From Thamnidium elegans (Eukaryota > Mucoromycota > Mucoromycetes > Mucorales > Mucoraceae): a stretch of 64,000 nt of DNA. Shown piece by piece: positions 1 through 12,250 of the stretch (its first letter is position 1; each line of letters opens with the position of its first letter). The position numbers and the translations under genes are program-made. The stretch is taken from positions 1-64,000 of the forward strand of contig JAIXMG010000038.1 in assembly GCA_025201345.1 (NCBI GenBank), in the 5' to 3' direction. The notes under the pieces were generated by a model. That model searched no databases. It saw only the letters and a list, made by a program, of their open reading frames with translations, and had not been told where the DNA came from.

Positions 1-1683
1 TCTTCTGACTTCTTTTCTTCATGACGTCTGGTACTTGATTGATGATGAAATCCACGTCCTCCTCCTCTACCACCACGTCCACGCATATTATTAAACCCAC
101 CTCTAAAATTATTATTAAATCCAAACATTTCTTGAGGAGGAGGCATACCAGGGAAAGGTTGCATATACATTTCTTCATTGTTATTAAATTGAGGTGCAAA
201 ATTAGGGTTCATAAAACCGCCAGGACGCTGATCCATTTCGTTGTTATTCCAATCACCGTTAAAGCCTGGGAATCGATTGTTCATAAAAGGTGGTCGGGCC
301 ATATTCATCCAGTTCATGTCAGGTGCAGGAAACATATCAGGTGGCATCATCATGTTTTCGTTGAAATTGAGTGGCATAGATTTTCTCATTGGCATCTTTC
401 GTTCTTCGGCATTATCTGATGTCGTTGTTGTTGTTGGTGGTGGTACATTCGTTTTTGGAGCAGTAGAAGACTATATATTTAAAACTGTCAATAATAATAA
501 TAATAATAATGAAAACATCAATGTATATGTATTTACCTCTGGTTCCTGCTTTGGTTCCTCAGTGGTATCCATTGGGTCTTCATCACCAGTATGAAGAGGT
601 TCGGGTTGTTCTTCCTTTTTCTTTTCTTCTTCTTCAATATAAGCTTCAATAGCTAATCGTAATGTCTTGTTGGGAATGCTTTGATCGATCGTAACATTCT
701 CTGCGTGACATGAAGGACAAGAATTTGATTTTTCTAAACTTGTTGTAATACCTGAAAAAAAGAATTAAAAAAAATGAATATGCAATAATAAAAAAGAAAG
801 AAAGTTATAGTGATAGTAGTAGTATTCTTTTTTTTTTTAGCTGCTATTTTTTGTTCCTCCCAAGTCATGTAATAAAACCAAAAAAATAAAACCACATTTT
901 AAAAAAGAAAAAGAGATTGGCATCAAAAGTTCCCCCATTTCAGACGATGCTTTGTTCTGAATAAAATATATAAACGAGAAAAAAAAATATACAAACTAAA
1001 AAAAAATAATAGATTGTCAAAAAAGCAATCATACGTACATTCTTTACAAAACGATTTTCCACAGCAAGATAAAAGCACCGCTTCAGTCATTAGTTTTTCG
1101 CAAACAAGACAACATAATTCTTGAGGTTTTTGACCTTGTTGACTATTTTCATTTTCTACATTTCTTTTTTTTAAAAATATTAGTAATTAAATAAATAAAA
1201 ACACGTCTTTTTTTTTTGTATGTGTGTACCTTTGAGGTCTAGAAACAAATTGTCCTTTAGGTACATTAGGACAATAATAAATCCAATGGCCAGGTTGTCC
1301 ACATTTAAAACATGTATAGCCAGTGGGCGGTTTTTGAGTTTCAGGCGGAATATTTGAAGGGTTATTAGCGGCAGCAGCGGCGGCGGCGGCAGCAGCAGCA
1401 GCAGCCGATCTTTGCATTTGTTGTTGCCTTTGAAACTGTTGCATCATCATCATTTGTTGAAAGTGTTGGTACTGTACTGGGTTCATCATACCCATTTTCA
1501 TGACAGGATCAAATGTATTATTCATCATGGGTCGAAACGGTGGTTTAGTTACATTATTACTTCTAAAAAAAATAAAAACTTTGATTAGCATATATTTATT
1601 ACTATGAAAAAATGTATTTACTGTTGATCTTTAGACTCTTGAGTAAATTGATCAGGTCTATCCTCTGCGTTAGATTCATCCAT
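1..1683 (-). CDS. Mpe1/RBBP6-like zinc-knuckle and RING protein (3' end off window)
   Basis: Probable pre-mRNA cleavage/polyadenylation E3-like factor of the Mpe1/RBBP6 family. Exons read 1683-1622, 1562-1230, about 1159-1040, about 752-475, then on to the left edge. Visible in order: a Met/Gln-rich segment, a run of about 14 alanines, a CCHC zinc knuckle (CFKCGQPGHWIYYC), and a RING/U-box-like finger split by an intron (CCLVCEKLMTEA...CCGKSFCKEC...CPSCH). A Glu/Pro-rich acidic stretch and an Asn/Gly/Met-rich tail with RGG-like repeats follow. Knuckle followed by this RING type is the RBBP6/Mpe1 signature. The start ATG follows an in-frame TAA, so the N-terminal ubiquitin-like DWNN domain usual in the family is missing from this model. 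It diverges from VPS4 across only about 230 bp. The exact borders of the 0.3 kb intron are approximate. Confidence 0.75.
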
Positions 1684-1915
1684 ATTTATATATGATTATA
1701 AAAAAAAAAAGAGTTGCTAAAAAAAAAGGGAAATATCATGGAGACATAAATATTTGGCTATTAAATCATGACGTATTTTAAAGGAGTCACGTTTTTTTTT
1801 GTCTTCAGAGTCACACCAAAAAAAAAAAGTTTAATGCGATGCCAAGAATTTCCCTTCACACTTTCCTCTTCTTTTTTTCTTTTTAAAAAAACCTTATCAT
1901 ATTAATATTGAAATA

Positions 1916-3477
1916 ATGTCCAACACAGACTTTCTAGCAGTAGGTTTGAACTTACTTTTTTTTAAAAAAGTTTAAATTTTAACAGCAAAAAGTAGAAGGC
2001 TATTGAAATAGTAAAGAAAGCAACAGACGAAGATCATAAAGGAAACTATAAAGAGGCATATACCCTTTATCAAAATGCACTTGAATACTTTATGACTGCA
2101 ATTAAATGTAAGTAATAATTTATAAGCAAAAGAACCTAGTAAATTGAAAAGTATAAGCGAAATAGACGAAAAAAATGATCGCTTAAAAGAACCAATTCGA
2201 AAAAGATTTATGGAATATTTGGATAGAGCTGAAATGTTGAAAGAATTCCTGAACGAACAAGAAAAGAAACAAAGGGAACCAATAGGTGCAAATGGTGTAT
2301 CTAAAAAGTAAGTAAAATACAAAAACTTGTGCATAAAAAAAAGCCAAACTTACACATAAAAAAAAACTTTTTTTTTTTTTTTAGAAAAAAGAGTAATAAT
2401 GAAGAAGAAGATGATGATCCAGATATGAAAAAAATGCGAGCCAGTTTAACTGGTGCTATTTTAACCGAGAAACCAAACGTACGATGGAATGATGTAGCTG
2501 GGTTAGAAGGTGCAAAAGAAGCTTTAAAAGAAGCTGTCATCTTACCAATTAAATTTCCTCATTTATTTACTGGACAACGTAAACCATGGAGAGGTATTTT
2601 ACTTTACGGACCTCCCGGTACTGGTAAATCATATCTCGCCAAAGCGGTAGCAACAGAAGCCAATTCAACTTTCTTTAGTGTTTCATCATCCGATTTAGTT
2701 TCCAAATGGTTAGGAGAAAGTGAAAGATTAGTAAAGCAATTATTTCAAATGGCTAGAGAGAATAAACCGTCTATTGTATTTATTGACGAAGTAGATTCAT
2801 TGTGTGGTACAAGAGGAGAAGGCGAATCAGAGGCATCACGTCGTATCAAGACCGAGTTTCTAGTTCAAATGAACGGTGTAGGTAACGACATGGACGGTGT
2901 CTTAGTACTTGGCGCAACCAATATCCCGTGGCAACTAGATTCTGCCATCCGCCGAAGATTTGAAAAACGTATATATATTCCACTTCCTGAATTACATGCC
3001 AGAGCAACCATATTTGCATTAAATGTTGGATCGACACCCTGTAAATTATCACAAGCCGACTATCGAAAACTAGCAGAGATGACAGAAGGCTATTCTGGTT
3101 CAGATATAGCAGTTATTGTACGAGACGCATTAATGCAACCGATCCGTAAAGTACAAATGGCAACACATTTTAAGTGGGTAGAGGCACCTTCTAGACAAGA
3201 TCCAAGTAAAATGGCAAGTTACTTAACTCCTTGCTCACCAGGTGCGGATGGTGCGCTAGAAATGACTTGGGTTGATATTGAACCAGATCAACTTTTAGAA
3301 CCGGATTTAACTGTACAGGACTTTCTAAAGGCTGTTAATACTTCTAGACCTACTGTAAATAAAGCTGATATTATGCAACAAGTTGAATTCACTAAAGATT
3401 TTGGTAAGTTTTACATACACAAACAAAGCAAAAAATATTCATGCCATAATTTTTCTGTTGTAGGCCAAGAAGGATAA
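1916..3477 (+). CDS. VPS4: Vps4 AAA ATPase (ESCRT-III disassembly)
   Basis: Five exons (1916-1939, 1996-2107, 2166-2307, 2385-3403, 3464-3477) give 436 aa, the usual Vps4 length. The N-terminal MIT domain (starts MSNTDFLA, then [12 protein letters not shown]) binds ESCRT-III tails. A charged linker leads to one AAA cassette with Walker A GPPGTGKS, Walker [11 protein letters not shown], sensor-1 GATNIPW and an arginine-finger region AIRRRFEKR. The beta-domain insertion and C-terminal helix follow. Vps4 hexamers pull apart ESCRT-III polymers in multivesicular-body sorting and membrane scission. The first exon is only 24 nt, so simple ORF calling misses both it and the MIT exons. The start matches the conserved MSNTDFL N-terminus. 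The last exon is 14 nt. Confidence 0.95.
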
Positions 3478-3580
3478 ACAACAAATATTTGGGAGAAGGA
3501 GATATAAAATAAAATAAAAAGGGAGCTCCAACTCGTAAATAAATTCTTTCTTTCTTACTTTTTTCATTTGCATTTGTCAA

Positions 3581-5457
3581 ATGAGGTTCACATTGCTTAT
3601 TCAGATGTTTGCGTTTTTAATACAGCTTAGCGAATTTTCATGTCAGCAACAAAGTAGTGTATATATGCTGTTTTATGTGCCTTCAGTTTTTATTCATAAT
3701 TTTAGAAATTATTAGATGCTCCAAACACTCCGTACTCGTTTCATAACATGGCACTAGTTCCTCTGTGGAAAAAGAATACCTGGATGACTCTTTCGATTTA
3801 TATTAATTCAGACAACTTGTTTTCTGACTATAAAGCAGAACCCAATTGGAAATTTCAGTTACAAAATAATGATAGTCCAATATTAACAAATGCCATGGTT
3901 GATATTACAGTAAATTCCTCATTATATGTATGTATATGTAACTACAATTTAACTAACAGAATTTTTCTGATTAGCATAAAAATGTTGCGCTTTATGCTCA
4001 CATCTTTCTTGTAAAAGATTCATTTCCAATTGACCCAACAAATTCTTCCTTTTCGATAGATTCAATAGTTTATGTTTGTCACGGTAACATTTTTTTTTAT
4101 TGTATCGTACATAAACAAACACTAACCCATCAAAAAAAAAAAAAAAAAAAAAAAGGTCTAACAAAATTCTATCAAAATAAACCTTACTGGCATAACACAA
4201 TCACAATAAGTCTAGTTCATCATCCAAAAGATTACATAAGTAAAGATACTTTACATCCGGCTACTTTAAAACGTAAGATTATAGTACTAGCAAAAAAAAA
4301 AAAAAAAAAAGTAAAAAAATAACAAGTGTATGCATTCTAGACTTTTTAAATAATCAAGGACGTCAACGAGTTGGTTTTTACAGACCAATTGTATTTCCCA
4401 ACGATTTTTGGTTAATACAAAAAGATGCTTATCCAATTAACAATACAACAGGGTAATATATTTTTTTCTTTATTAGCAAGTTTTTGCTAATATATATATA
4501 TATTATAGTGTGTTACCACTAACAGTTCAACTTGAAACCATTAACCTCTGGAAATTCAATGTTTACGCCGTCTTGGCAGACGAAAAAAAGACCTCACCGT
4601 CATACTCAATAGATGAAACCAAACGATTTATGATCAACATGAACCCTTCATATACCTTAAGTTTCAGTTTAATTACCTGTCTCTTGCACGGATTATTTGA
4701 ATTGTTGGCTGTTAAAAATGGTTCGTACCAATTTCTCCTCTTTTTTAATTTAAACCGTACTAATAATTATAGTATTTTAGATGTCTCCTTCTGGATGGAA
4801 AAAACCAACAGTATAGGCGTCTCAATCTCTAGTATCATCCTCAACCTATCTATTCAAATCATTCTATTTGATTCAAAGAGTACTTTAACAGGCGCAATTC
4901 AGTTGATTCGTATATGTATAGAAATTTGGAAACTCTATCGATTATTCACGTGTCAATATTATTGGATATTGATTCAACATCCAAAGAAGACGAGGTTTGT
5001 GATAAGAATGGTACCTATACAACACCCTACTTTAATTAAAAGAGGAGAAAACACAACAAAGATGCTAGATTCTACTGCACTACAGTATATAGCTTGCATC
5101 ACTATACCATTATTTCTGCTGTTTAGGTTTTGGTCTTATACTGCTACTAGTACAAATTTCGCTCACTTTTTTATGATTATACCTCAATTATATATAAACT
5201 ATCAGATGAATATGGTCAATCACGTCTCGATAGATACGATGGTATATAAATCTATTAATATTGCAATAGGTAAATAAAAAAAAAAAAAAAAAAAAATTCA
5301 AATGATCCATTTTTTTTAATAACAAATAATAATAGACGGTTTATTTGCACTAGCAATAGGTATACCTATTCTACAACAACTTTCATTTACAAAAAGCAAC
5401 ATTATTTTTCTAGTTTACATTTTACAAAAGTATTACATTCAAATGAGAAAAAAATAA
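3581..5457 (+). CDS. CLPTM1-family multi-pass membrane protein
   Basis: Member of the CLPTM1/CLPTM1L family, ER/Golgi multi-pass proteins linked to receptor trafficking and lipid scrambling; the fungal role is not known. The model starts at the 3581 ATG with a hydrophobic signal-anchor and splices into the exon at 3716; donors at 3654 and 3657 both keep frame. Family landmarks follow through several small exons: PLWKKNTWMTLSIYI, VALYAHIFLVKDSFP, YRPIVFPNDFWLIQKDAYPI and VLPLTV. The helical region contains FELLAVKND, SFWMEKTNSIGVS, LQYIACITIPLFLL and PQLYINYQMN. The last exon (5336-5457) ends YYIQMRKK, shorter than animal CLPTM1, which continues with a conserved YQRWIY segment. The stop lies 16 bp from the stop of the convergent gene, so transcripts should overlap. 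Confidence 0.88.
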
Positions 5458-5473
5458 AAAAGTTTTATTTTAT

Positions 5474-8200
5474 TTATTTAGGTGAAAAAGTCCAAGGAAT
5501 TTGATTTTCAATAGCTGACCAAGCAGGTATATACGACTTTTCAGATTTAATCAAAGTAGGATTTATCTTTTTAAGCGACAAATCCAAATCACTTGCCTTC
5601 TCTGCGGCTTGAAATATTAAGAAATTACGATCATCTTTCTTGTGTTGTAATAAATAGTTTCCTGGTGTCAACAACATTTTATGTAATTTAGAAAATGTAT
5701 AGCGAAGTAATTCACTTTCCAACATGGGTCTCCATTGACCGCCCATAATATCAACCATTTCTTTTCGATCAACACGTACAAGTCTATTATTAACGACATC
5801 GATACGTCCTTCCAGAACTGTAGCATGTCCACCCACATAAGATCGAAGCCAGTTCGTTGACCTTTCAGCTGCTGTTGTAATTTCCTCTCTTCCTTGATGA
5901 ATCTGATAATCCAATTTACTAGTTAAATAAACCCTACGATCTTTTGATCCAGGTTTCTTGGTTACCTATCCCATATTTAAATTAGATAAACATGAATATT
6001 TATATAAATGTATATATAAAGGCTTACATTTTCAATTAATTCACCATCTACTTGATGTCGAATCAATATATTCATATCACCAAATGTCCACATATTATAC
6101 TGTAAATTTTCTTCCTGATCATTTTGTTTATCTATATTTCCTTCAGGCACAAGTGAAATATCGTGTCTGTTAGGCCAATCCAAACATAAGCTTTTAAACA
6201 CTACATCGTAAACCAACTTGTTTTTTTCACGAGCCGTCATTTCTTCTCTCGGTAAAGGGCGATCAAATATTAAAGTTTTCCTATTATCCTTCTCAACTAC
6301 TTTAATTGGTATATAAAGATCCAAAGAAATATCATGTACAAGCTCTACAATTGCAATCAAACATTCAGAAGAAATAACAATATCAGCTTCATTATTTTGT
6401 ATCAGTTGAGTGATATTTTTATCTTCGCTGACACTAGGAGGGAGTTTTTTCTTATAATACAAGCCATTATCGTCGTCATCGTCTTCTTCTTCGATATCAA
6501 TTTCGTCACTTTCTTTTGGTGGTGTAAAGATATACTTTTTAAACAAGTCTAAACGACGTGGTGTTTCCATTGAAGATGTTTTACAGCTAGCAATTTTCCC
6601 CTGCAAATAATAAAAAAAAATAAGTCTTTTTTATGTACATTTATATAAACTCCTTATTTTACCGTTTGTAATAAACTATTTTTAAAAGATAAAATGGAAG
6701 AATCTGCTACAGAGTTTGGAGCAGGCATATGTAAAAGGTTGAAATATTTATAAAATTGAGGGTACTGTAATAATCTCATATTTTCATTCTCGCAATACTC
6801 TTGTGCCATTTTTTCAACCTTCTCGTCCAATACATCATATACACCAGACTCACAGATTTGTTTCCTCTGCTCCCTTATAAAATTATCTTGTTCGCGCTTT
6901 ATCTCCGTACACATATGTTTATACATTTCCATATCTGATTCAGATAGATTTGTAGATCCCTAACGCCAATAATAAGTATAAAACTCCCGTTTTCTAGTTT
7001 TTTCTTCTTTTTTTCGGTACTTACAGTTTTTAATGCTTCTGAAACACGAAGAAATCGTACATGATCGTCTTTTGTAAACTTGGAACATGTTGTTGCATCG
7101 GGTTGATTTGAAGTATCCAATCCAGCAGCCATAGCTGCGATTTCCAAATCAGAGGGTTCTGTTGCAGTTACTTGTGACCTATTGTACCTCAACATATCTG
7201 TCAAGACTGTATCTAAAACTGTAGGTCCTGAAATTTTTTGTTTCTTGCGTACATTTGTTTCTGCAGCTAGTGGGGGGAGCACTTCGGCAACTGGCTCAAT
7301 CTTTGGCACTCTTTCCGTTGGGCGGATTGGCTCTGGTTGTCGTTGTAGTTCACATATTGACTCTACTGGTTCATCTGATTGTTCCACATCCTCCTCCACA
7401 TCCTCCTCCTCCACATCCTCCTCCTCCACATCCTCCTCCACATCCTCCTCCTCCTCCTCCTCCTGTTGCTGCTTGTCTTCATCCATTAATTGATCACTTT
7501 GTCTTTTATTAATTCTCTGTTCAGCTAATCGAATAATATGTTCCAACTCGGCATCAACAGCTACTGGTGGGTACATTGTATATGCCTCGTACGCTTCTCT
7601 AGTAAAAAAAGTATCGGTTTCAAATAGTTCTTTGTTACGTTTAATGAGATCTTCCTCTGTCGCGTCAAGTGAAAAGCTTTGTAAGCCACTATAGGATTGA
7701 TTGATCGGTTTAGGAGTCGTATCATCAGTAATTGGACTAGGTACTATATCCTCTTGTTGACATTCTTGTCGTGTAGACTCTTGTCGTACATACTCTCCTT
7801 GTTCAAATTGTTGTTGTTCGAATTCTTGTTGTTCAAATTGTTGTTGAGTTGCATGTCTCATGTCAACAAATTCATCGTCGTAATTTTGTTCAATATTATC
7901 ATAAGCTTCGGTAATTATATCTTCCATATCACTTTCACTTCCACTTTCACTTTCACTTCCACTTTCGCTTCCACTTCCTTCTGAAGAAGAATCTGAAGCA
8001 AGATCTAGTTTACGTAGTAACAAACTTTCATTGGTTAATTTTCCCTGAATCGGTATTTGGTCGTTTTCCACAGACATTTGATCTGCTTCTGCTGCTAAAT
8101 GTAATGCAAGATCTCGACTCTCAGGGTCGGATTCTTCTTTGGGAGTGAGTAATTTTTCACTGTCTTCACTTTGAAGACGTCCAACTGGATTTTCGTCCAT
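5474..8200 (-). CDS. Large acidic protein with NARG2/ICE2-like C-terminal region
   Basis: Four exons (8200-7025, 6959-6663, 6600-6028, 5965-5474), all phase 0, give 845 aa. The N-terminal half is disordered: Ser/Glu/Gly repeats, QQQFEQ-type Gln/Glu repeats, and an (E)nDV low-complexity block from CTC-rich DNA at about 7380-7470. The C-terminal third is ordered, with motifs YNMWTFGDMNILIRHQVDG, SKLDYQIHQGREEIT and LRSYVGG. These resemble the C-terminal domain of NARG2/ICE2, the little elongation complex subunit 2 that helps RNA polymerase II transcribe snRNA genes. The resemblance is from memory of the family pattern and not from a search; a different nuclear scaffold is possible. The gene model itself is well supported. 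Nuclear location is inferred. Confidence 0.6.
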
Positions 8201-8378
8201 ATATAAAACTGTGACAAAAAGAGTTTTATCAAGGAGGAAAAAAAAAAAAATTGTTTCGCGAAAAAAAAAAACTAAACACGCTTAATGCAGATAATACAAG
8301 CTGTCAATTACTTTACAATATAAGCCTCATTATAAAGAAATCCTTCTTTTATATTTACAAAGCATTTTTTTTATTAGC

Positions 8379-10611
8379 TTATTCTTGAAAGTTCAAGAAG
8401 TCTTGCCATTTATGATCATACTTGCTATCCACCTTGAAGTTATCAGTATACTTATTAAACGTAGTAGTAACTTGATAAATAGCCTCTTTTAAAGCTACAG
8501 AAAAAGAAAAAAAGAAAAAAAGATGCGTGTTACTTTTTTTTACCATCATACATTATATATGTTTACCTAAAATAACCGCCTCAACTTCTCCAGGAACCAT
8601 TTTCTGATCTAACAACTTCTTATAGGCTATAGGAGAATCCTTTACATACCTTTCAACATCTACCAAACACCGCAACAAGCTATTCAATATACCATCAATG
8701 TCATTCTGTACAAACCCAAACGAATCTTCTTTTAAAGATACAGCAGTTAAGCTTCCGAGAGATTGCACAGCCCAAATAACTAATTGGTACCTGTCAAATA
8801 CAGTTTGCATACGTCTTAATACCGTATCAGCATAGAGAGGTTCTAAAGCACCAATAGAACCAAATCTAAACTCTAATGATTTAATCATATCCACAACTAT
8901 ACTCTTTTGTAACCAGATAAAGGGCTCCATCTTTGGTTGAGGTAAACGACCAGGAATATCTTCTGCTAATTCTGAAGCTTCTGAAAATACAGAACTGGTT
9001 CTATCGTCATGATAAATTTGTTTCTTTTGGGCTGTAGTACAGACTGGTTCGTTTGAAAACTTTAAGCGGTTAGAGATGTTTTGTTTTATGGATTTTGCGG
9101 CCGGCGTAAGTGCAACTGCGGGTCGAACTCCATTATATTCAATATCGATTTTGGTACAAAGATCCTCCATGACAAGTAAACATTGTGTCATGATTTTATA
9201 CCAGTAACTTTCTTGTAATTCATTTACAACTATATTGAAGAGTTCCTTACGTTTATCAGGGCGCTTTGTGGAAAGAAGGGCGAGCTCAGAAAAGGCTGCG
9301 GCTTTGATATTATCATTTTCCTTTTCAGAAAGACCTTGAAGCAAGCACTCGAATTGGTTAGCATACGGATCGGTATAAGGTAAAGTCTGCAATAATAAAT
9401 TAGTACACAAATAAAAAAAAAAGCTAGTAAACAAACTTACATAAGAATAGGCGACATCATAAATACGATTAGCAAGGTTAAAAGTGGTTATTGTAAGAAT
9501 ACCAGCAACAAATAATCTTAAAAAGAGATGTATATTGCTCCAACGAAATCCTACAATAGGTGAATCCAATACTCTTTTGCTTGTTTGTTAATAAAGCAAT
9601 TTTTGACATATTTATATACATATATGTCTACCTGTAATAAGAACCAAAGATACGAGCAACAAAGTAATAAATTGATCCATTACAGAAAATGAATAGACCA
9701 AACGTGTATGCGAAAGACCACAGAGCTTTCAAGACAGATCTAAAAAGAACTATAGCAAGACTATTCTTGATTTCATAATGAAAAGGTTGCTAAATAAAAT
9801 ACATTATTATCTTTTTTTTTCACAATACATATGAATATATATTACCTGGACATTGTTGATCTTTACAACAAAAGTTCTATTCGATAAATATCCTACAGTA
9901 TAATTAAGGCCCAAGATAACCCCATAAAGGTAAACAAATATCTTTTCTTGATTTAACTGTCTAGCGCCTAAATAATGTCTACAATAGTAAAATAAGTTTA
10001 TATATTTTTATATAAAGTAGTTTTATCTTTTCTTTTTTTTTTACTCAGGAGCTTTTAATAAGAAACTCGAAGTATATTTCTCATCCATAATCCAAGATAA
10101 GTAAGAACAAATAATAACAAGACTAGTACTAACATGAACGATTAAAACAAACAAGTTATCTGTACAGGTACAAACAGATAAGAATTCCGCAATATTACTA
10201 GAATAAGTAGGTTCCCAAACTAATTGTTGTTGTTACTACTAGTATTTTTTTTCTACCACCATTTTTTTTACCTGTAAACTTTAAGTTTCGCAGTACAGAA
10301 ATTATTGAACCAACCGCGAAAAGTAAAAACGAAAATAAAACGGTCTTGAAGGAAAGTACATTGATATAAGTGCCTAAAAAACACTTTAACCTAAATATTC
10401 TATACTTGTTAAAAATATTTGTTTACTTACTGTAATTAAGGGACAATTCTAATCGAGTCAAGATTGCTAACACTACGCAGAACAAACCAAGCGTTACATT
10501 GTACCGTTTAAATTTTAGTCTGGTCACGTTACGATAAGCTTTTGTGTATGTTTGACAAGTACGCGGTATTGATTTTTTTAGATCAACAGGTGGTGTTGAC
10601 TTCAATGGCAT
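8379..10611 (-). CDS. NDC1: Nucleoporin Ndc1 (nuclear pore / SPB membrane ring)
   Basis: Eight exons (10611-10431, 10373-10272, 10219-10045, 9978-9846, 9789-9632, 9573-9441, 9386-8567, 8494-8379) give 605 aa, with phases consistent throughout. The N-terminal half has about six hydrophobic helices, including one near residues 40-58 and others around FKTVLFSFLLFAVGSII and LFVLIVHVSTSLVIICSYL. The soluble C-terminal half carries the Ndc1-like segment FECLLQGLSEKEN...AAAFSELALLS. Ndc1 anchors the nuclear pore complex and, in fungi, the spindle pole body in the nuclear envelope. The start at 10611 (MPLKSTPPVDLKK) was preferred over an upstream in-frame ATG preceded by a Phe/Lys-rich unlikely leader. 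It diverges from the universal stress protein gene over 408 bp. Confidence 0.85.
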
Positions 10612-11019
10612 TTGCTTTTTTTTCAATAGTAAAGGAGAGGAGAGAAAAAAAAAGAAGACACGTCCTTTCATTGTGTCTTTTTGCATGAAATGTCAAGTCA
10701 CGTAAAAAAAAAGATACCCCTCTTTTCTTCCTGTTACAGAGGTAACTTTTGAATCATATTACTTGTCTAAACGAATAGGTTCTTCCCGGAAAGGTGTATT
10801 TACACGGACTAGTCATTTTATCTCAAAAAAAAACGTCCCACTGCTATTTTATATATCGTCCCCCAACCCTTATTTTTATACACTTGTAATTCAAAACCGA
10901 AACATTTCTTTTTTTAGTGTGTATTATTTGTTACACAAATGCATATAGAGCGTACGATTCCGATTCCACTCTCTTTTTAGTATCCTTTTTTCTCGACCCC
11001 AAAAATCAAAAAAGAAAAG
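10612..11019. other. Divergent intergenic region, NDC1 / universal stress protein
   Basis: About 0.4 kb between two start codons. It holds A- and T-runs and pyrimidine-rich blocks just upstream of the 11020 ATG, consistent with two fungal promoters. No specific operator or TATA element could be assigned. Confidence 0.5.
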
Positions 11020-11392
11020 ATGACTACACATACAATTCCAGTCATTCAACAGCCAGATGATTACATCCGTGGTGTCTCATTTGACACCATGACCGACCAA
11101 GACCAACCCGACTACTCATTTACTTTAAGAGGCAAAAACCAAGGTTATCAACGTACCAGACGTAGTCGAACTTTTATGGTAGCAACTGATTTAGCAAACT
11201 ATAGTGATTATGCTTTAGATTGGGCTATTGAGGTTTGTCGAATAACAAGAAAGTTTAAATAGAGTTAATACTCATATAAAAGTAAATATGTAGAATCTTG
11301 TTGATCATGGAGATGAGATCATTGTTTTAAGAGTTCTCACGGTAGATATGAGTGGTTAGTGTTTATATATATGTGTAAGCCTCACATTAACG

Positions 11393-11426
<34 letters not shown>

Positions 11427-12098
11427 CGACCAAATTTAAAAGCCATGTTAAGACATGAAGAGCTTCAGTCAAAAGAAAGAGCCTCACTTGTTATGAGTAA
11501 AATTATGGCAGCAGGCGGACCTGATTTAAAGGTAGAAAAAAAAATCGTAAATATTATGTAATGATTTTTAAATCATTGTAATAGATTAGTGCAGTTATTG
11601 AATTTGTGATAGGCAAAGTTCAAGAAACAATTCAAAGCATGGTAAAAAAGGCGTCAGATATAATATATGTGCGAAAAAACTGACGTAATAGACATATGTA
11701 TATAGATTTCTGTCTACCAGCCTTCTATGCTTATTGTTGGAACCCGAGGTCTATCCGAACTAAAAGGAATGTTTATTAACAGTGTCTCTAAATATTGTTT
11801 ACAACATTCTCCTGTACCTGTAGTAGTAGTTCGCCCTGAAAACAAGGTCAAGAAGCAAAAGAAATCAAGCAAGAAAACAAAGCGTCTGAGTGGTATGTTT
11901 AGAATCAACAGCCACTCTAGTATCTCTAGTATGAACTCTAAGGGCTCTGATTCGTCAGATAGCAGTTCTGAGGACGAAGAAGTTGTCGCAACTGAGAAAA
12001 AAGTACAGCGGTTGTCTGTGTTTGATAAGATCGGTCGTCATTCAAGGTCTTCTTCTCCTGCTCGTCCTTCTAATACCATAACTCCCACTAAAAAATAA
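11020..12098 (+). CDS. Universal stress protein (UspA) domain protein with Ser/Lys-rich tail
   Basis: Five exons (11020-11232, 11294-11354, 11422-11531, 11585-11641, 11706-12098) give 277 aa. A Usp/adenine-nucleotide alpha-hydrolase-like fold starts near residue 48 (RTFMVATDLANYSDYALDWA) and continues through DHGDEIIVLRVLTVDMS. It ends in the ATP-binding signature LIVGTRGLSELKG...NSVSKYCLQHSPVPVVVVR, matching the G-x2-G-x9-G(S/T) pattern, so it probably binds ATP. A basic, then Ser-rich, then acidic tail (KKQKKSSKKTKRLSG; SDSSDSSSEDEE) follows, typical of fungal Usp proteins and a likely phosphorylation target. A single CDS over the long last ORF would miss two thirds of the domain. Cellular role unknown; cytosolic or nuclear by composition. 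Confidence 0.88.
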
Positions 12099-12250
12099 AT
12101 AAATCTCTTTACATTTTTAACTTATATATAAAATTATAGTATATACAAAATACGAAGTTTTATTAAATAATAATAGATAAAGGGGATAGAAAAAAGTGTA
12201 ATAATATTCTTTTAAATGGAAAAAAAAGTAAGAGAGAGAGGGGGGGTATT

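Noticed and set aside
39..594. Plus-strand ORFs of 117-126 aa at the left edge
   Set aside because: They are mirror frames of the minus-strand Asn/Met/Gly-rich tail of the Mpe1-like gene; composition (His/Arg/Ile strings) is not protein-like.
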